The translations under genes and the position numbers were made by a program. Under the pieces are notes generated by a model. That model had not been told where the DNA came from. It saw nothing but the letters and a program-made list of their open reading frames with translations, and searched no databases. Positions 32,301-43,890 of a stretch of 64,000 nucleotides of DNA are shown piece by piece. How positions within the stretch are numbered: the first letter of the stretch is position 1; every line of letters starts with the position of its first letter. Origin of the DNA: Mesostigma viride. Lineage: Eukaryota > Streptophyta > Mesostigmatophyceae > Mesostigmatales > Mesostigmataceae. The stretch spans positions 4,271,452-4,335,451 of the forward strand of contig RPFO01000082.1 of assembly GCA_009746045.1 (NCBI GenBank), written 5' to 3'.

Positions 32301-35300
32301 GAGGACTTGTTGGAGGGACCTCAGGATGGTGAAGGGGGACAGGCAGACGGAGCCAGCGAGGACGGCAATGTGGCTCTGGGCGATGATGGCGGCAGTTTGC
32401 CGGGTGGTGGCGCCGCCTCGCTGGCATATCTGGGAGAGGCGAGGGGTATTGATGTGGCGGATGGCAGCAGGGGTGCCGTAGATATCGAGTTAATGCTGGA
32501 CGTGGATGAGACGGCAGAGGGGGCTGAGATACCCGAGGGGAGCGGGGAGGATGCTGATGTGGCGGATGGGAGTAGTGAGGATGCCGTGGGGGTGGATGGC
32601 AGTGATGATGGGGGTGTGGCGGGTGCGGTAGAGGAGGGGGGGAGTGAGGAGGAAGGTGGGGAAGAGGACGGGGAGGAGGAGGATAGGGCGGAGGTGGGGC
32701 CAGGGCCCAAGGGTGGCTCCAAGTGGGAGAGCTTGGAGGCGAGGGCGTATGGAATGGCACATGAGGATGAGCACGATGGGGAGTTGGACGGTGGGTATGC
32801 GGTGACGGGCGCTGGAGCGGGCACGTTTGCCGAGTTGGAGTCGCAGCTGCAGGAGGAGGTGGCGGCGGAGGTGGCGTCCGAGTTGGAGGAGGAGGTGGAG
32901 GCCGAGGTGGAGGATGAGCTAGATTCAAGCGAGTCGCAGTTGGATTCGGCGGAGTCGCAAGATTCGGACGTGGATGATGAGGTGGGGCCGGATGTGGAGG
33001 GCGTGGCGTCCTTGTCGAGCGATGATGTTGATGTTGATGTTGTCACATCAAGTGAGGATGATGTCACTTCGAGTGAGGAGGGCGCGGCCGCGTCGCGAGG
33101 CGATTATGCGAGCATCGAGGGAGGCGGCGACAGGCTCCTGGACATTGTTCCCATCGGTGGTGACGGCGGTGGCCGGCTGGCAGTGTATGCGTCTGCGTCG
33201 TCAGCAGAGGAAGATGGTAGCAGCGAAGACGCAGGTAGCAGTGACGATGCCAGCAGCAGCGACGATGGCAGAGGGACGGGGTACCACCGCAGCCACCTCA
33301 AGGTTCAGCCGGAGCTGCGTGGTGGCAAGCTGGGGGAGCGATACTCGGACTCGCTGGCGACGCCCGAGTTTGTGTACGGGGGCAAGTGGAACAAGGTGGG
33401 TACGCGGTGGCTACTTAGGTGTCTTGGTAACTGTGTTGATCATTGGCAGACTACTGCCCCCAGCAGAAAGTCTTTGGTCAACCATGCAGATTCATCTGGT
33501 TGTCTATGCTCCATCTTGTATATATGCATCTTATATACATGCATCTTATATACATATGCAGATTCATGTGGTTGTCTATGCTCCATCTTGTCATTGCAAG
33601 GATAGCTGCTTATAATAGCGCCCTAGCCCCGTGTTTTCTTCATTTCATGCCCACCCTCCACCCCCACCCCACTTCCCGCCCACCCACCCATCCCCAACCC
33701 ATCCCCAACCCACCCACTTACACACGCACTCACACACACATACACACACATACACACGCATACACACTCATATACACATACACACGCATACACACATACA
33801 CACATACACACACATACACACACATACACACATACATGCATACACACACATACACACACATACACAAACATACACACATACACACACATACACACATACA
33901 CACACGCGCTCCCTCAACTGACTGATGCCCTCTTTACCCGCAAATGCAGGCCTGCCAGTCCGCAAGTGACCTCTCTTGCCTGAGTCCGTTGCCCATTTCT
34001 CATCTCTGTTTACATGTTTCGCTCGCCATGGTCGATGTCCCCCCTGTCGCCCAACCTCTTTCATGCCCTCTGCGCCTGCTATCTCCCGACTTGTCCACCC
34101 CCCCTCTCCCTCCTGTCGCCCAACTCTCTCCCCCAACCGCCTTGGCCCCCTCTTTCTCCTGGTTAATGGTCCAGATCCACTTGTCAACTGGGAGCGCTTT
34201 CCCCTTCTCTCTCCCCTCCCTTTCGCGTGTCCCGTTGTCCACTCCCAATCGTCCAGATCCGCTCGCGCGTGTCCTTCACGTCGGAGCCCACCCCCTCGGC
34301 GCACGCGGCCACGCTCCTGCACCTGGCGGGCGGCGCCGTGCTCATGGCCTGGTTTGGCGGCACGTTTGAGGGCGCCGAGGACGTGGCTATCTGGGCCTCC
34401 GTGCGCATGGGCAGCGTAGGCGACGACGAGTACCCCCCGTTCACGTGGTCGCAGCCCAAGTTGGCCGCCAAGGTGAACGGGGTGCTAGATCATTGGATGA
34501 TTGTCATTTTATCATTATTGTAGATTTATTTATTTGTTGGGTGCTTAGTATTTGGGGGGGGAGGGGCTGTAGGACGCGACGTGTTCTCGACTGAACAGGA
34601 CGGCGTTTTTGAATATTCTAGTAAGGGGCGGGGGCCGCCGGGGGGGGGGGGGGCTTTGGTACTAACTGCCCAGGAACGTCAGTGCTTGGTTTATGGGCAT
34701 GGATTTGTACAGAGCGCCTGCAGTGGTCACTAATGTTCTGCATCGGTATCAGTCTAGGGGGCATGCACATCACCATCTTGGGGCACAACAAATGTGCGCG
34801 GATAAATGTGTGCATTGCCGGCGTGTGGAGGAGCAATTCTCTCTTCTCTCTTGGGCTTGCTCATATTTTCGTGTCTACGTCTCTTGTGTATACGAGACCC
34901 CTTCTGAAGACTGCCAAGTACGACTATTTGGTACGACTACTTTTCTGGCACGGCGCGTATTGGGGAAATTTGTCGTACCACGACTTCTCTACCCCGACTA
35001 TCTCTGCGAAAACCAGAAAATAGTCAGGGTAGGTTAGTCGTTGTACGACTAGCTTTGTCGGAGTGTGCCTCGGCCGGGCTGGCATCTGTACCGGCCCGGC
35101 CCACTCGTTTTCAGACGACACGCCCCACTCGTTTTCAGACGACACGCCCCACTCGTTTTCAGATGACACGCCCCACTCGTTTTCAGACGACACGTCCCAC
35201 TCGTTTTCAGACGACACGTCCCACTCATTTCCAGAAGGGGCGAAACGTGCACGTACGACCGGTGTGCGCTGACTTTTGGTACGACTAAATTAGTCGTACC

Positions 35301-38300
35301 AAGCTAGTCAGTGTCCGTGTTCTCAGGTGTCCAATATCATAGTTTTCACGTTTCTCATCACAGAATCTATATCCCAGAGGAAAGGAGGAAGTGGGGATGG
35401 GTTTGTGACCTCTGAAGCCGTGGGTGCAGACACCAGGAATGGCACGGGATGCTCTCGCATCATACGCACAAGCTGCTTCCAGGCTGCAAGCAACCCAACC
35501 TGGCAGGCATCTCCAACCACGCCCTACCTGCACCCCCGTGCTGTACCCTCGACCGGCGGTCCCAATCACGAAACATGTTCTGCCCTGTGATACTGCCCCC
35601 TGCGCCGCCCACCACCAGGTGCATCGTGAGGTCCCCTTCAATGGTGGCCCCTCGTATCCCTCCTCCCTCCCCCGTGAGGGCGGGGAGCCCCACTGGAATC
35701 CCGTCCTCTTCTGCGGGGAGCCGCCGCAAGCCGCGTCCGATAGCATGAACGCGGAGCCAGACTCTGCGTCCGATTCGGACGAGGAGGCTGTGGATCTCTC
35801 CGGCGGGCCGACCGTGCAGGGCTGCCGTGGCCCCATCCTGCTGTTCTTCAAGGTGGGCTGGCAGATCCCCTCGTGGGAGACATACGTCACGCAGTCGGCC
35901 AACATGGGCCTCACCTGGAGCGAGCCGGTGCCGCTGGTGCCAGGGGACAGGTGAGCGGTAGCAATAGTTTAGTGGATCAAGTAATTAGATAAGATACCAG
36001 GGGGGCAGGTGAGTGATAAGAAGTGAATTGATCAAGTACTGTTGATATAATCAGGCGAGGTGGGTCATGGGGTGGTGTTCCTCGATGGACAATGGATGGT
36101 TCATGGTGGTTGTGAGCGACTGTTGAGCCATGGCCATAAAGAGTTCCTGAGGTAGTCCGGCACGTGCCTATTTGGGAAGTCGGGTCATCAACACGTGCCT
36201 CTTTGGAAACAGTGTTAGATGCTTTCTTACTTATAATCCTGTACACAGTGTCCGGCCATGGCCGGTGATGGCGAAAGAACCTGGAAATCTTACGATTGTC
36301 AGCGTTCCACAGCGACGGACTTCCATTATTCGAGGTTATCTTTAGAGGCAGCAGCGGGGACGATCCCATGTCTGTGCATGAGTGGGCGATCCTTACAGTA
36401 TGTAATATCAATATTAGTACTAGTATATGATACTCCTGATTATATTATTAATATTATTGTTTAATATTATTTCATCCTGTCTTTCGGCTGGCTGCCATGT
36501 TCCCCAGGGGCGGCCGCGGCCCTGTCAAGAACAAGCCCATCTGGCTATCGGACGGGCGCACCATCCTGGCGGGCGCGAGTCTGGAGGAGACGCCCGATGC
36601 CCCGATTGGGAGGCGGGCACGCCGCGACTGGCGCGCGTTCGTGGACCGATCGGAGGATGGTGGCCAGACGTGGGAGGTGAGGGGGGAGGGGGCTCAGTTG
36701 GCCAGACGTGGGAGGTGAGGGGGGAGGGGGAGGATGGTGGCCAGACGTGGGAGGTGAGGGGGGAGGGGGAGGATGGAGGCCAGACGTGGGAGGTGAGGTG
36801 GGAGGGGGGAGGATGGTGGCCAGACGTGGGAGGTGAGGGGGGAGGGGGGAGGATGGTGGCCAGACGTGGGAGGTGAGGGGGGTGGGGCTAGGGTGTTGAT
36901 GCGGGAGGGGGGTAGGGGGGGTAGGATTCGTAGAAGGCGCAGCGGGAGCGTGGAGGGAGTCACGGGAGGTGAGGGGGAGGGGGGGGGGGGGGAGGAGACG
37001 GGGGAGGTGAGAGGGGAGGGAGATAGGAGCGGGGAGGGGAGGGGAGGGGGGGGGGGGGATGGGAGTCGTGGAAGGTGAGTCGGGGGGATAGAATGTGAGG
37101 TAGGGTAAAGGTAGCACACATGAGGAGTGCTGAGATAAGGGTAGATGGGATACGGGTGGATGGGGTAAGTGTAGGTGGGGGTGAGGGTAGGTGGGGGTGA
37201 GGGTAGGTGGGGGTGAGGGTAGGTGGGGTGAGGGTAGGTGGGGGTGAGGGTAGGTGGGGGTGAGGGTAGGTGGGGGTGAGGGTAGGTGGGGTGAGGGTAG
37301 GTGGGGGTGAGGGTAGGTGGGGGTGAGGGTAGGTGGGGTGAGGGTAGGTGGGGGTGAGGGTAGGTGGGGGTGAGGGTAGGTGGGGGTGAGGGTAGGTGGG
37401 GGTGAGGGTAGGTGGGGTGAGGGTAGGTGGGGTGAGGGTAGGTGGGGGTGAGGGTAGGTGGGGGTGAGGGTAGGTGGGGGTGAGGGTAGGTGGGGGTGAG
37501 GTTAGGTGGGGGTAAGTGTAGGTGGGGGTAAGTGTAGGTGGGGGTGAGTGTAGGTGGGGGTAAGTGTAGGTGGGGGTGAGGGTAGGTGGGGGTAAGTGTA
37601 GGTGGGGGTGAGTGTAGGTGGGATGAGGGTAGATTGGATGGTAGTGGGGAAAAGGATAGTGTTTCGAGGCCCAGTCGCAGCTACTCGGCAAGGTGGCTTT
37701 GAGGGTTACGGTCGTTGCCCGTGCAGAAGGTAGTCGTGGTTAGCTGCCCTGTCAATGGCAAAGTGTCGGAGGATCAGCTGCCCTGGTAACAATGGGGAGT
37801 TTTTGAAAGCTGCTGGAAAAAGGCGGGATGGCTCTTTCCTCTATGTGCCCTCGAATCAAGATCGTGCTCCTCCTGTGTTTGTGTGGCTCTAAACTTGAGC
37901 AATCGTGCGCACAGGCCGGGGTGCATTTGCCAGTCTTGTGTGTGTACGCCGGCTGATTTGAAGGAATGGAATGGATGCCCAGCTGACGTTGCCAGATTTT
38001 ACCTCAGGCACCTGCCCCTTGTACTTGTCCTGGTGCTCTGCCTCTTATGCTTGCTGGTCCAACCATTAAGCGCAACGCTTTCTGGTCCCAGCAGTTCGTG
38101 TGATCTTGCAGGTCCATGCCATAGCAGCTATATGCCCACTTCTGACCCTTGAGCATCTCACACAACTTGGTAGCTCAAGTATCAACAGTGCTCGTTTGTA
38201 CTGTGGGACTCGCCCGCAGAGTCATGGGAATGAAGGAACCGATCCATCAACTTCCTCCTCGGTCTGTTGCTGACGCTTGTGGGTTGTTGCCCTCGTGCCG

Positions 38301-39465
38301 GCACTATGCCACATTTCCGCGCCTTGTCACGCTGTGCCGCGCGCTGTGCGCCTCTGCGCCTGTGATATTTGCCTTATCTGTCGCAGAGGACGGATGAGAT
38401 CCGCGTGCAGGACCCCTCGTGGGGCATCATCCAGCCCACCCTGTGGGAGTCCTCCCCCGGCCGCGTCCACATGCTCTTGCGCAGCACGCCACGGCCCGAT
38501 GCGCAGGTAAACATTAATTTTCAGCTGAAGATAGTTAGTAGCAAAGTGTTGTGTTAAGAAGGAGAAGGAATTCGCAAGACCAGGCTCTCAGCCTATTTCT
38601 TTTGGGGGATTTTCAACCGGTGACTTCCGCGTATCGCTTGAATGATCCGCCCTTTTGCGTTGCGGCTTCTGCAGCACGGCCAGGGCGATCGGGGCCCTAT
38701 CTCCCATTCTCTCGTCAGTCATTTCATGAAGAGGGAGCGTGGGGCACATAATTATGGCGGCAGGGGGGTGATGAGAGTAGTCTGTGTTTGGCCAAGCCTT
38801 CTTAGGCATGTACGCACCGGTGTCGTGCACCATGAGCCGTGCATATTGCACCCACTACTACCTGAACTGCCCCCCCTTTTCTCAACCACCCGACTGCCTC
38901 TATCGCCCACCTCCATTACTCGTTCCTTCTCCCCCCCACCCCCCCCACCCCCCCCACCCCCCTCACCCACACCCGCTCCCTCCCCTTGGCAGGTGTGGCG
39001 CTCGGACTCCTCGGATGGCGGCCTCACGTGGGTCAACCCCTATCGCATGGGCCTGCCCAACAACAACGCCGGCCTGGACGTGGTGCGGCTGCCGTACAGC
39101 GGCACTCTCGTGCTGGCGTTCAACCCGACCACAAGCGGCAGGACGCCGTTGCGCTTGTCGATATCCAGGTGGGTGCGCCTGGGGGCGTGGCCACCGCTAG
39201 TTCGTACTAGTAGCGCTATATGAACTTCTAGTGCTGTTTCTTTGCTGCTGCGTATGCACAAGCAAAGGGCACCGGAGGATGGACACACAGTTACCATCAG
39301 CGACAACGAGGAATAAAGTTAAATCATGTGCGACGGGGATGTCTTGTGGGGTGATATGAGGGGCTTTCCTGGTGGACATGTCGTCACCGTGTTAGCTCGC
39401 ATGGGGTTCCCACTCCCCTGTCCCTCAAAACGACACGTACGCACATGCCCGCCCGCATGCTTGCA

Positions 39466-39562
<97 letters not shown>

Positions 39563-39893
39563 ACACACACATCGTTTCCTTTCCTTTTCCTTCCCTGCTT
39601 TCCCACCTGGCAGGGACAACGGCTTCACCTGGAGCCGCGGGGTCGACATTGAGGACGAGCGCGTGAAGCCGGGCCAGATCCACCAGTTCTCCTACCCGAG
39701 CATCGTTGCGTGGCCCTGCCGCAGCGCCGACGAGGAAGGGGTGAGCGTGGGCTACACGTGGCACCGCAAGCGCATCGCGTTCTTCTCGATATCCATGAAG
39801 GACTTGGCGGCGCGGCTGGTCACGCACACGTACACGCGACGGCGGGCACGCCATCACCGCAAGGTGCTGGGAGTGGAGGGCATTGTACAGTAG
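29371..39893 (+). CDS. Membrane-anchored acidic protein with sialidase-like (BNR/Asp-box) domain, seven exons
   Basis: Exons: 29371-33395, 34257-34472, 35619-35950, 36508-36676, 38387-38506, 38993-39168, 39614-39893 (TAG). All junctions are GT-AG and in phase; exons 2-7 total exactly 431 codons. Exon 1 begins MVAKIGQGNPAGHTV, has hydrophobic segments at residues 31-44 and 53-70 (type II anchor or signal), then about 1,250 residues rich in Glu, Asp, Gly and Ser. A coiled-coil plus Ser/Asp block is duplicated (from 30178 and 30721). Exons 2-7 give LAGGAVLMAWFGGTFEG, GPILLFFKVGWQIPSWETYV, GPVKNKPIWLSDGRTIL and four Asp boxes (SANMGLTW, RSEDGGQTW, SDSSDGGLTW, RDNGFTW), as in predicted neuraminidases of the BNR_2 type. 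Sugar specificity cannot be read off. Exon 1 needs one extra G in the G7 run at 31301-31307. Confidence 0.8.
33722..33905 (+). repeat. (CACATA)n/(CA)n simple repeat in intron 1 of the sialidase-like gene
   Basis: ACACATACACACACATACAC-type sequence for about 185 bp. ORFs of His/Thr/Tyr here are artefacts. Confidence 0.95.
34905..35310. mobile_element. Possible MITE in intron 2, containing a 24-bp minisatellite
   Basis: TTGGTACGACTA occurs at the left (34927-34940) and again at the right end (35276-35288), where it forms its own palindrome GGTACGACTAAATTAGTCGT. GTACGAC motifs also recur at 34917, 34970 and 35042. The middle holds the minisatellite. Ends are not exact, so the element call is tentative. 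Confidence 0.4.
35096..35240 (+). repeat. 24-bp minisatellite, six copies
   Basis: Unit CACTCGTTTTCAGACGACAC plus GCCC, with small variants (GATGAC, GTCC, last copy CATTTCC). It is 24 bp, so open frames run through it (HSFSDDTP), but it lies inside an intron. Confidence 0.9.
36657..36885 (+). repeat. 38-40 bp minisatellite spanning the exon 4 / intron 4 border
   Basis: GGCCAGACGTGGGAG|GTGAGG occurs six times, with the GT at 36677, 36715, 36754, 36793, 36833 and 36873. The first copy is the real end of exon 4 (Asp box DGGQTWE) and its donor site; the following copies repeat both the exon end and the splice donor. Confidence 0.9.
37140..37640 (+). repeat. 16-bp G-rich minisatellite (GGTGGGGGTGAGGGTA)n
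   Basis: About 30 units with 15-16 bp length variants and GTGTAGG/GAGTGTA variants toward the 3' end. The non-template strand is G-rich throughout intron 4. Superficially telomere-like, but not TTAGGG or TTTAGGG. Confidence 0.95.
38932..38975 (+). repeat. C-rich tract before the exon 6 acceptor
   Basis: CCCCCCACCCCCCC-type sequence just upstream of the TTGGCAG acceptor at 38992. It acts as an extreme polypyrimidine tract. Confidence 0.8.
39469..39560 (+). repeat. (CT)n dinucleotide repeat in intron 6
   Basis: About 45 CT units, then a short CACA run, 50 bp before the exon 7 acceptor. Confidence 0.97.
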
Positions 39894-41223
39894 AGACATC
39901 AGGAGATGAGTGGGAATAAAGGGAGGTCTAGGGGGAGGGGCCAGGGAAAAAGAATCAAATAAGTGAAAGGGGCATGGGGCTGGCGGAGGAATATAATATA
40001 AACATTTGTGAACCAGAAAGAACAATGATACGGTCTCGCTAAATGAACCGAGTCATGTATGGATACATGAGCGCTTGGGCTCACGAATTCGGGATCAATC
40101 CGAATTGCATGATGCTGATTGTAAATAAGAAACCAGGTGGTTTTTCATGGCTGAGGAGAGGTGAGGCTGCAGGGCATGAAGTCATGGTTATGGAAGCATC
40201 AATTTCCTGCCATCGGTCATGCTGGTGGCCGGTGGATAAATTTCAAAACGTTTGCTGGGCTCATTGATTCTGGGCTCAAACGGCCGAGAGGTTGAAGTTG
40301 GTGCGTCGTTTTTAAACTGGCACACATGTTCTTGACATCCTTTACTGATGCTGGCGGTGACCGTTTGACGGGGTCGCATTGTGGCTACTAGCGCTTTATG
40401 GTCAATTGCAATGCTCCCACCATGTCCACTTGCCACTACCTGATATTTTTTACGTGCCGGCTTTCCCTGTCTGGCATGTGCACATGAGAAATGTGCTGAC
40501 GCATGCCACAGAAAACCTAAGCCCTCCTTGTAAGTAATATGGCCCCTGGCAAAATGTTAGTAATAAAAGGTTATAACTCGCAATGTCCTCGCTCTGATTA
40601 GATGCCCCATAAGTCGTGATGGCTAGATAGCGGCTAGCCCGGTCTATAGAAATCGATCATGCTAAAATTCAACTGCATGCATGCTAAAGATCCGACAATT
40701 TTTATACCATTGCCGCGTGACAACAGCGGGCTTGTATTACAATGAGCTATATGTAGGCAGTCCGTCCTATAGTCAGCAAAATTGGCGCGAGAGGTCCCCA
40801 GTTCGATTCCGGCCTGGATTCATTTGCAGATCGCGTTTTTCCGCGTTTTCCGCGGACCGGCACTGAACGCAAATGGTTTTCACCTTTGCGGCGTGCCAAA
40901 TCAGAATATGTAGGCATGCCGGCTAACAGGTGCAAAAAGATGTTTTGGACTTGTGTTTTTGCGAAACTTAGCCCTAACCAGGAGAAGACAAGTGGAGAAC
41001 TCGAATCTAAGTATGTAAAACCGTCCGGTAAGAATTTTCCTTGACAGGGAGGGGGGAAAGAAGTACACACGATCACCTTTAGACATGACACCAGGCTGCA
41101 TGTTAATTAGCCGTCACCACTGGATTTGGTCATGGCACGCCGCGCCCAATCCTGGAATCTCAGCTGTAGGATCGGCGCGAAACGTACAGCATATGTAAAA
41201 GGTGAATACCGATGTGGGCCCTT
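39894..41223. other. 3' flank of the sialidase-like gene; no recognised gene
   Basis: AATAAA-type signals are absent or weak. A TTCGATTCC B-box-like motif occurs at 40803-40811 without a foldable tRNA. Short ORFs only. Confidence 0.4.
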
Positions 41224-41595
41224 AATTAATGAATTAATTAATTAATTAGGAACAGATCTCCGTTGGGAGTAAATGTAGCACATATCCCGGAGAAGGGGCA
41301 TATGGCTTTTAATACATTCTGGGCTACTTCCTGCAAGGGTGGGGATGTAAACGACACTTGCTCTCTAGGTGCACCAAGGGCACCTGCACCACCATGTTCG
41401 CAGCAGACCTAGGGGTCTGGCATGGGGTGGAAGATCATCATGGCTATGCAAGATCATCATGGCATGGCGTCTCATCAGAGAGTGACTCGATCTAGAGCTG
41501 CATAGGCAGAGCGTGGCTAAATTCTGCAACATCCATGGGGGGTCCCACTATAGGCATGGCTTGGCTAAATGCGAGGTAGCATGCATGGCTGGCTG
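41224..41595 (-). mobile_element. Family B 3' end
   Basis: Tail TTAATTAATGAATTAATTAA, hairpin CTCCGTTGGGAG and the family B 3' UTR in reverse (CACATATCCCGGAGAAGG, CTTCCTGCAAGGGTGGGG). Confidence 0.8.
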
Positions 41596-41825
41596 TACAA
41601 GGGCTAAGCTAAGGCTACATGGCTGGTTGTGTACCATGCGTTAGCGGTGCACGTGACTAGATATGGTGGCACGGTTCATTCTCTAGAGGCATGGCTGCGC
41701 CATGCGTACGGCAGTGGCTACCAATGATTCAAGCTAGGGCTTTTCTAGCCCGCAGGGGGCGTCCACATCTTGTGGTTTGTTGATCATCAGGTCCCCACCC
41801 CGCCAGTACATGCACCTTGGGCGTA
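41596..41825 (-). pseudogene. Family A 3' UTR and ORF1 end, inverted
   Basis: Reverse complement of the family A region around the ORF1 stop: CTAGCCCGCAGGGGGCGTCC, ATCATCAGGTCCCC and CCGCCAGTACA correspond to GGDLMINHKMWTPP. It joins directly to the family B tail; the junction is near 41596. Confidence 0.65.
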
Positions 41826-41990
41826 CGTCTGCCATTACAGTAGAGGACAGCTCAGATGAGGATTATATACATCCCCATCTAGTGACTATATGGTTGGGGC
41901 ATGATGCAGATGATATTTGTGACTTCCGTGTAATTATTTTGTCTCTTGAGATTAGCATAGTACTCAGCGATATATCTAGAACACAAGCTC
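41826..41990 (+). mobile_element. Family P fragment
   Basis: GCCATTACAGTAGAGGACAG, ATATACATCCCCATCTAGTG, GGGGCATGATGCAGATGATA and GAGATTAGCATAGTACTC match the P copies at 57692-57809 and 58524-58690. It lacks the (CTTA)n tail. Confidence 0.6.
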
Positions 41991-41994
41991 CGCG

Positions 41995-42135
41995 GGCCCG
42001 TTGGGCCCATCCCCGCTGACAACCTGCTACTGAGAAGTTCCTCGCCAGGCCAGAGCTCAACCACGTACGGCCTCGCTATCAGCTGTTCAGCTTCTTCCAG
42101 CTAACTGAACGCGACCTCGCCGCTAAGCTCCGCAA
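41995..42135 (+). pseudogene. ORF1 fragment of a family A-like element
   Basis: GGCCTCGCTATCAGCTGTTC then AGCTTCTTCCAGCTAACTGA corresponds to the LAILCSFFQLPLDQ region of the family A protein. It is cut by the family B tail at 42136. Confidence 0.5.
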
Positions 42136-43890
42136 CCAATTAATTAATTAATTAGGAACATTACTCTGTTGGGAGTATATCAGTGTATAGCACATATCCC
42201 AGAGAAGGGGCAATATGGCTTTTAATACATTCTAAGCTACTTCCTGCAAGGGTGGGAATGTAAACGACACTTGCATGCTCTAGGTGCACCTCCCACCAGG
42301 GCTCTAGGGCACCTGCACCCCCCAGAGTCTCGGGCAACACCCAACTAATAAGGGGAGCCTGTCATGGGGGGGGAAGATCATCATGGCTATACAAGAGCTA
42401 GGGCATGGCTTCTCATCAGAGAGTGACTCTCTGTATAGGCAGGGCTGAGCTAATTCCATCATCCATGGGGGTCCGTCCCACTATAGGCAGGGCGTGGCTA
42501 AATTCTGAAACGCATCATCCATGGCCATTATGGGCGCACATGCGCTGGGGCCGCCGCGTGGTATATGCTAAGCCTTACTAATCTACACTACTGCTATATT
42601 CCCTAGACTGGGGTGGCAGGGGGTGCCTGCCAGCCTGGCTTGTGGTCAACGTGGATGACGTCCCCCCGCCAGTATACCGGTTTCCCCCCTGCGCTTTGCC
42701 GGAGCTGGAGGTAGGTCGGGGCATAGCTCGCGTCGATCGCCGTTGTTGCTGGGCCAGGGTCAGGTCGTCGTCCAGCGTGAAGTGAGTCCTCGAGAGCTTC
42801 TTGCGGTTTTTAAGAAACAACAGCTTGTCCGCCATGTACTTAAAGGTGAGGAGCAGGGGGGCCGGGCCAGCCTTACCCCGCGCGCGGGGAAGGCGGGCAG
42901 CCGACATCCGCAGCTCACCAGTGATGTGCATGGGGCCAAGAATGTCGCGCTTAAATGCCGTGAGAAGACTCGTCGAGGTCTCATCTGCCGGCTGGTCGAA
43001 GTGCTTGACGATGACATTGTTGTGGCTACGCTGGGTGCGGTCGGCCTCCTCGCGGAGGTCGAGGGCTTGTTGCTTGAGCTGTGCCGCGATGGTGGAGGCC
43101 GGTGGTGGTGGTGGAGTGGTGCTTGAGCAGGTCCGCCCAGGTCTGGGTGCCGGGAGGAGCATCGCTGGCCGGCCGGGCCAGCACATGCCGGCTGGGCAGC
43201 GGTGTCCTTCACCACCTGGGCGGTGATGCCTGTGGTGTTTTGCAAGCATTCGATGGCGATGGTGTGGTCGTGGAGGCGCTGGTCGATGTCGTGGAGCTGG
43301 GTTTTGATGTCAGCGGTGGAGGTGGAGGCGGCAGTGGAGGCGGAGGCGAGGAGAGTGGAGGTGGAGGTGACGGTGGTGGAAATGTGAGGGAGGCTCAGCA
43401 GCCAACGTGCCTCCCATTACTGCCACATCTGCGGCAAGGGGGGTCACGTGCTGCTGAATGGCCTCCGTGAGGATGGAGCGGAGTGTAGATGCGGAGATGG
43501 ATGGAGCCCAGATCTCGCCGTACGTCAGACTTCGTGAGGAGGGATCAGAGAATCAGGTGCTGAAGGTCACTCACTGAGGCCGGTTGTAGTGGAGGCCCGT
43601 CAGCAGCAGATCTCGGCTTTGAAGCCTGCGGCCATCTGGCTCGAGATCGAAGACGGTTGATGCTGTGAAGGTGGAGGCACAGCTCAAGGAGCGAGGCGTA
43701 ATCCCCGTAGAAAATGCACTCCAGAGCAGTGCACGGGGCAATGTTGTACCAGTCTTTATCGTCGACATTGAAGGTTTTGAGCTTGAAACGCGGTTCAGTC
43801 GCGGACCGCGGATGGGCGACTGCGTTTGGTTTAATTTGGGCGATGCCGATGGCGAGGCCGCGGTCGAGCAGCCGAGTGAACCACTAACGC
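42136..43890 (-). mobile_element. Family B ORF1-only element, longest copy
   Basis: The (TTAA)n tail and hairpin are at 42136-42170 and the 3' UTR runs to about 42607. ORF1 is read rightward to about 43880. From the N-terminus: FNVDDKDWYNIAPCTALEC, YASLLELCLHLHSINRLR (43780-43660), a Ser/Thr-rich coiled-coil-like stretch (TSTSTLLASASTAAS, QLHDIDQRLHDHTIAIECLQ), RRM-like LPRARGKAGPAPLLLTFKYM, and FTLDDDLTLAQQQRR. At least three indels shift frame (near 43115, 43400 and 42730), so it is a pseudogene. It shows that the family B protein has an N-terminal part comparable to family A and that no RT follows. Confidence 0.75.

Noticed and set aside
33628-34523. Additional ORFs in intron 1 of the sialidase-like gene as separate genes
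   Set aside because: They are simple-repeat translations or shadows of exon 2 (34257-34472), whose phase and homology fit the large gene.
35096-35240. CRISPR-like array
   Set aside because: Units are contiguous with no spacers, in a eukaryotic intron; it is a minisatellite.
37140-37640. Interstitial telomere repeat
   Set aside because: The unit is GGTGGGGGTGAGGGTA, not TTAGGG or TTTAGGG, and it lies inside an intron.
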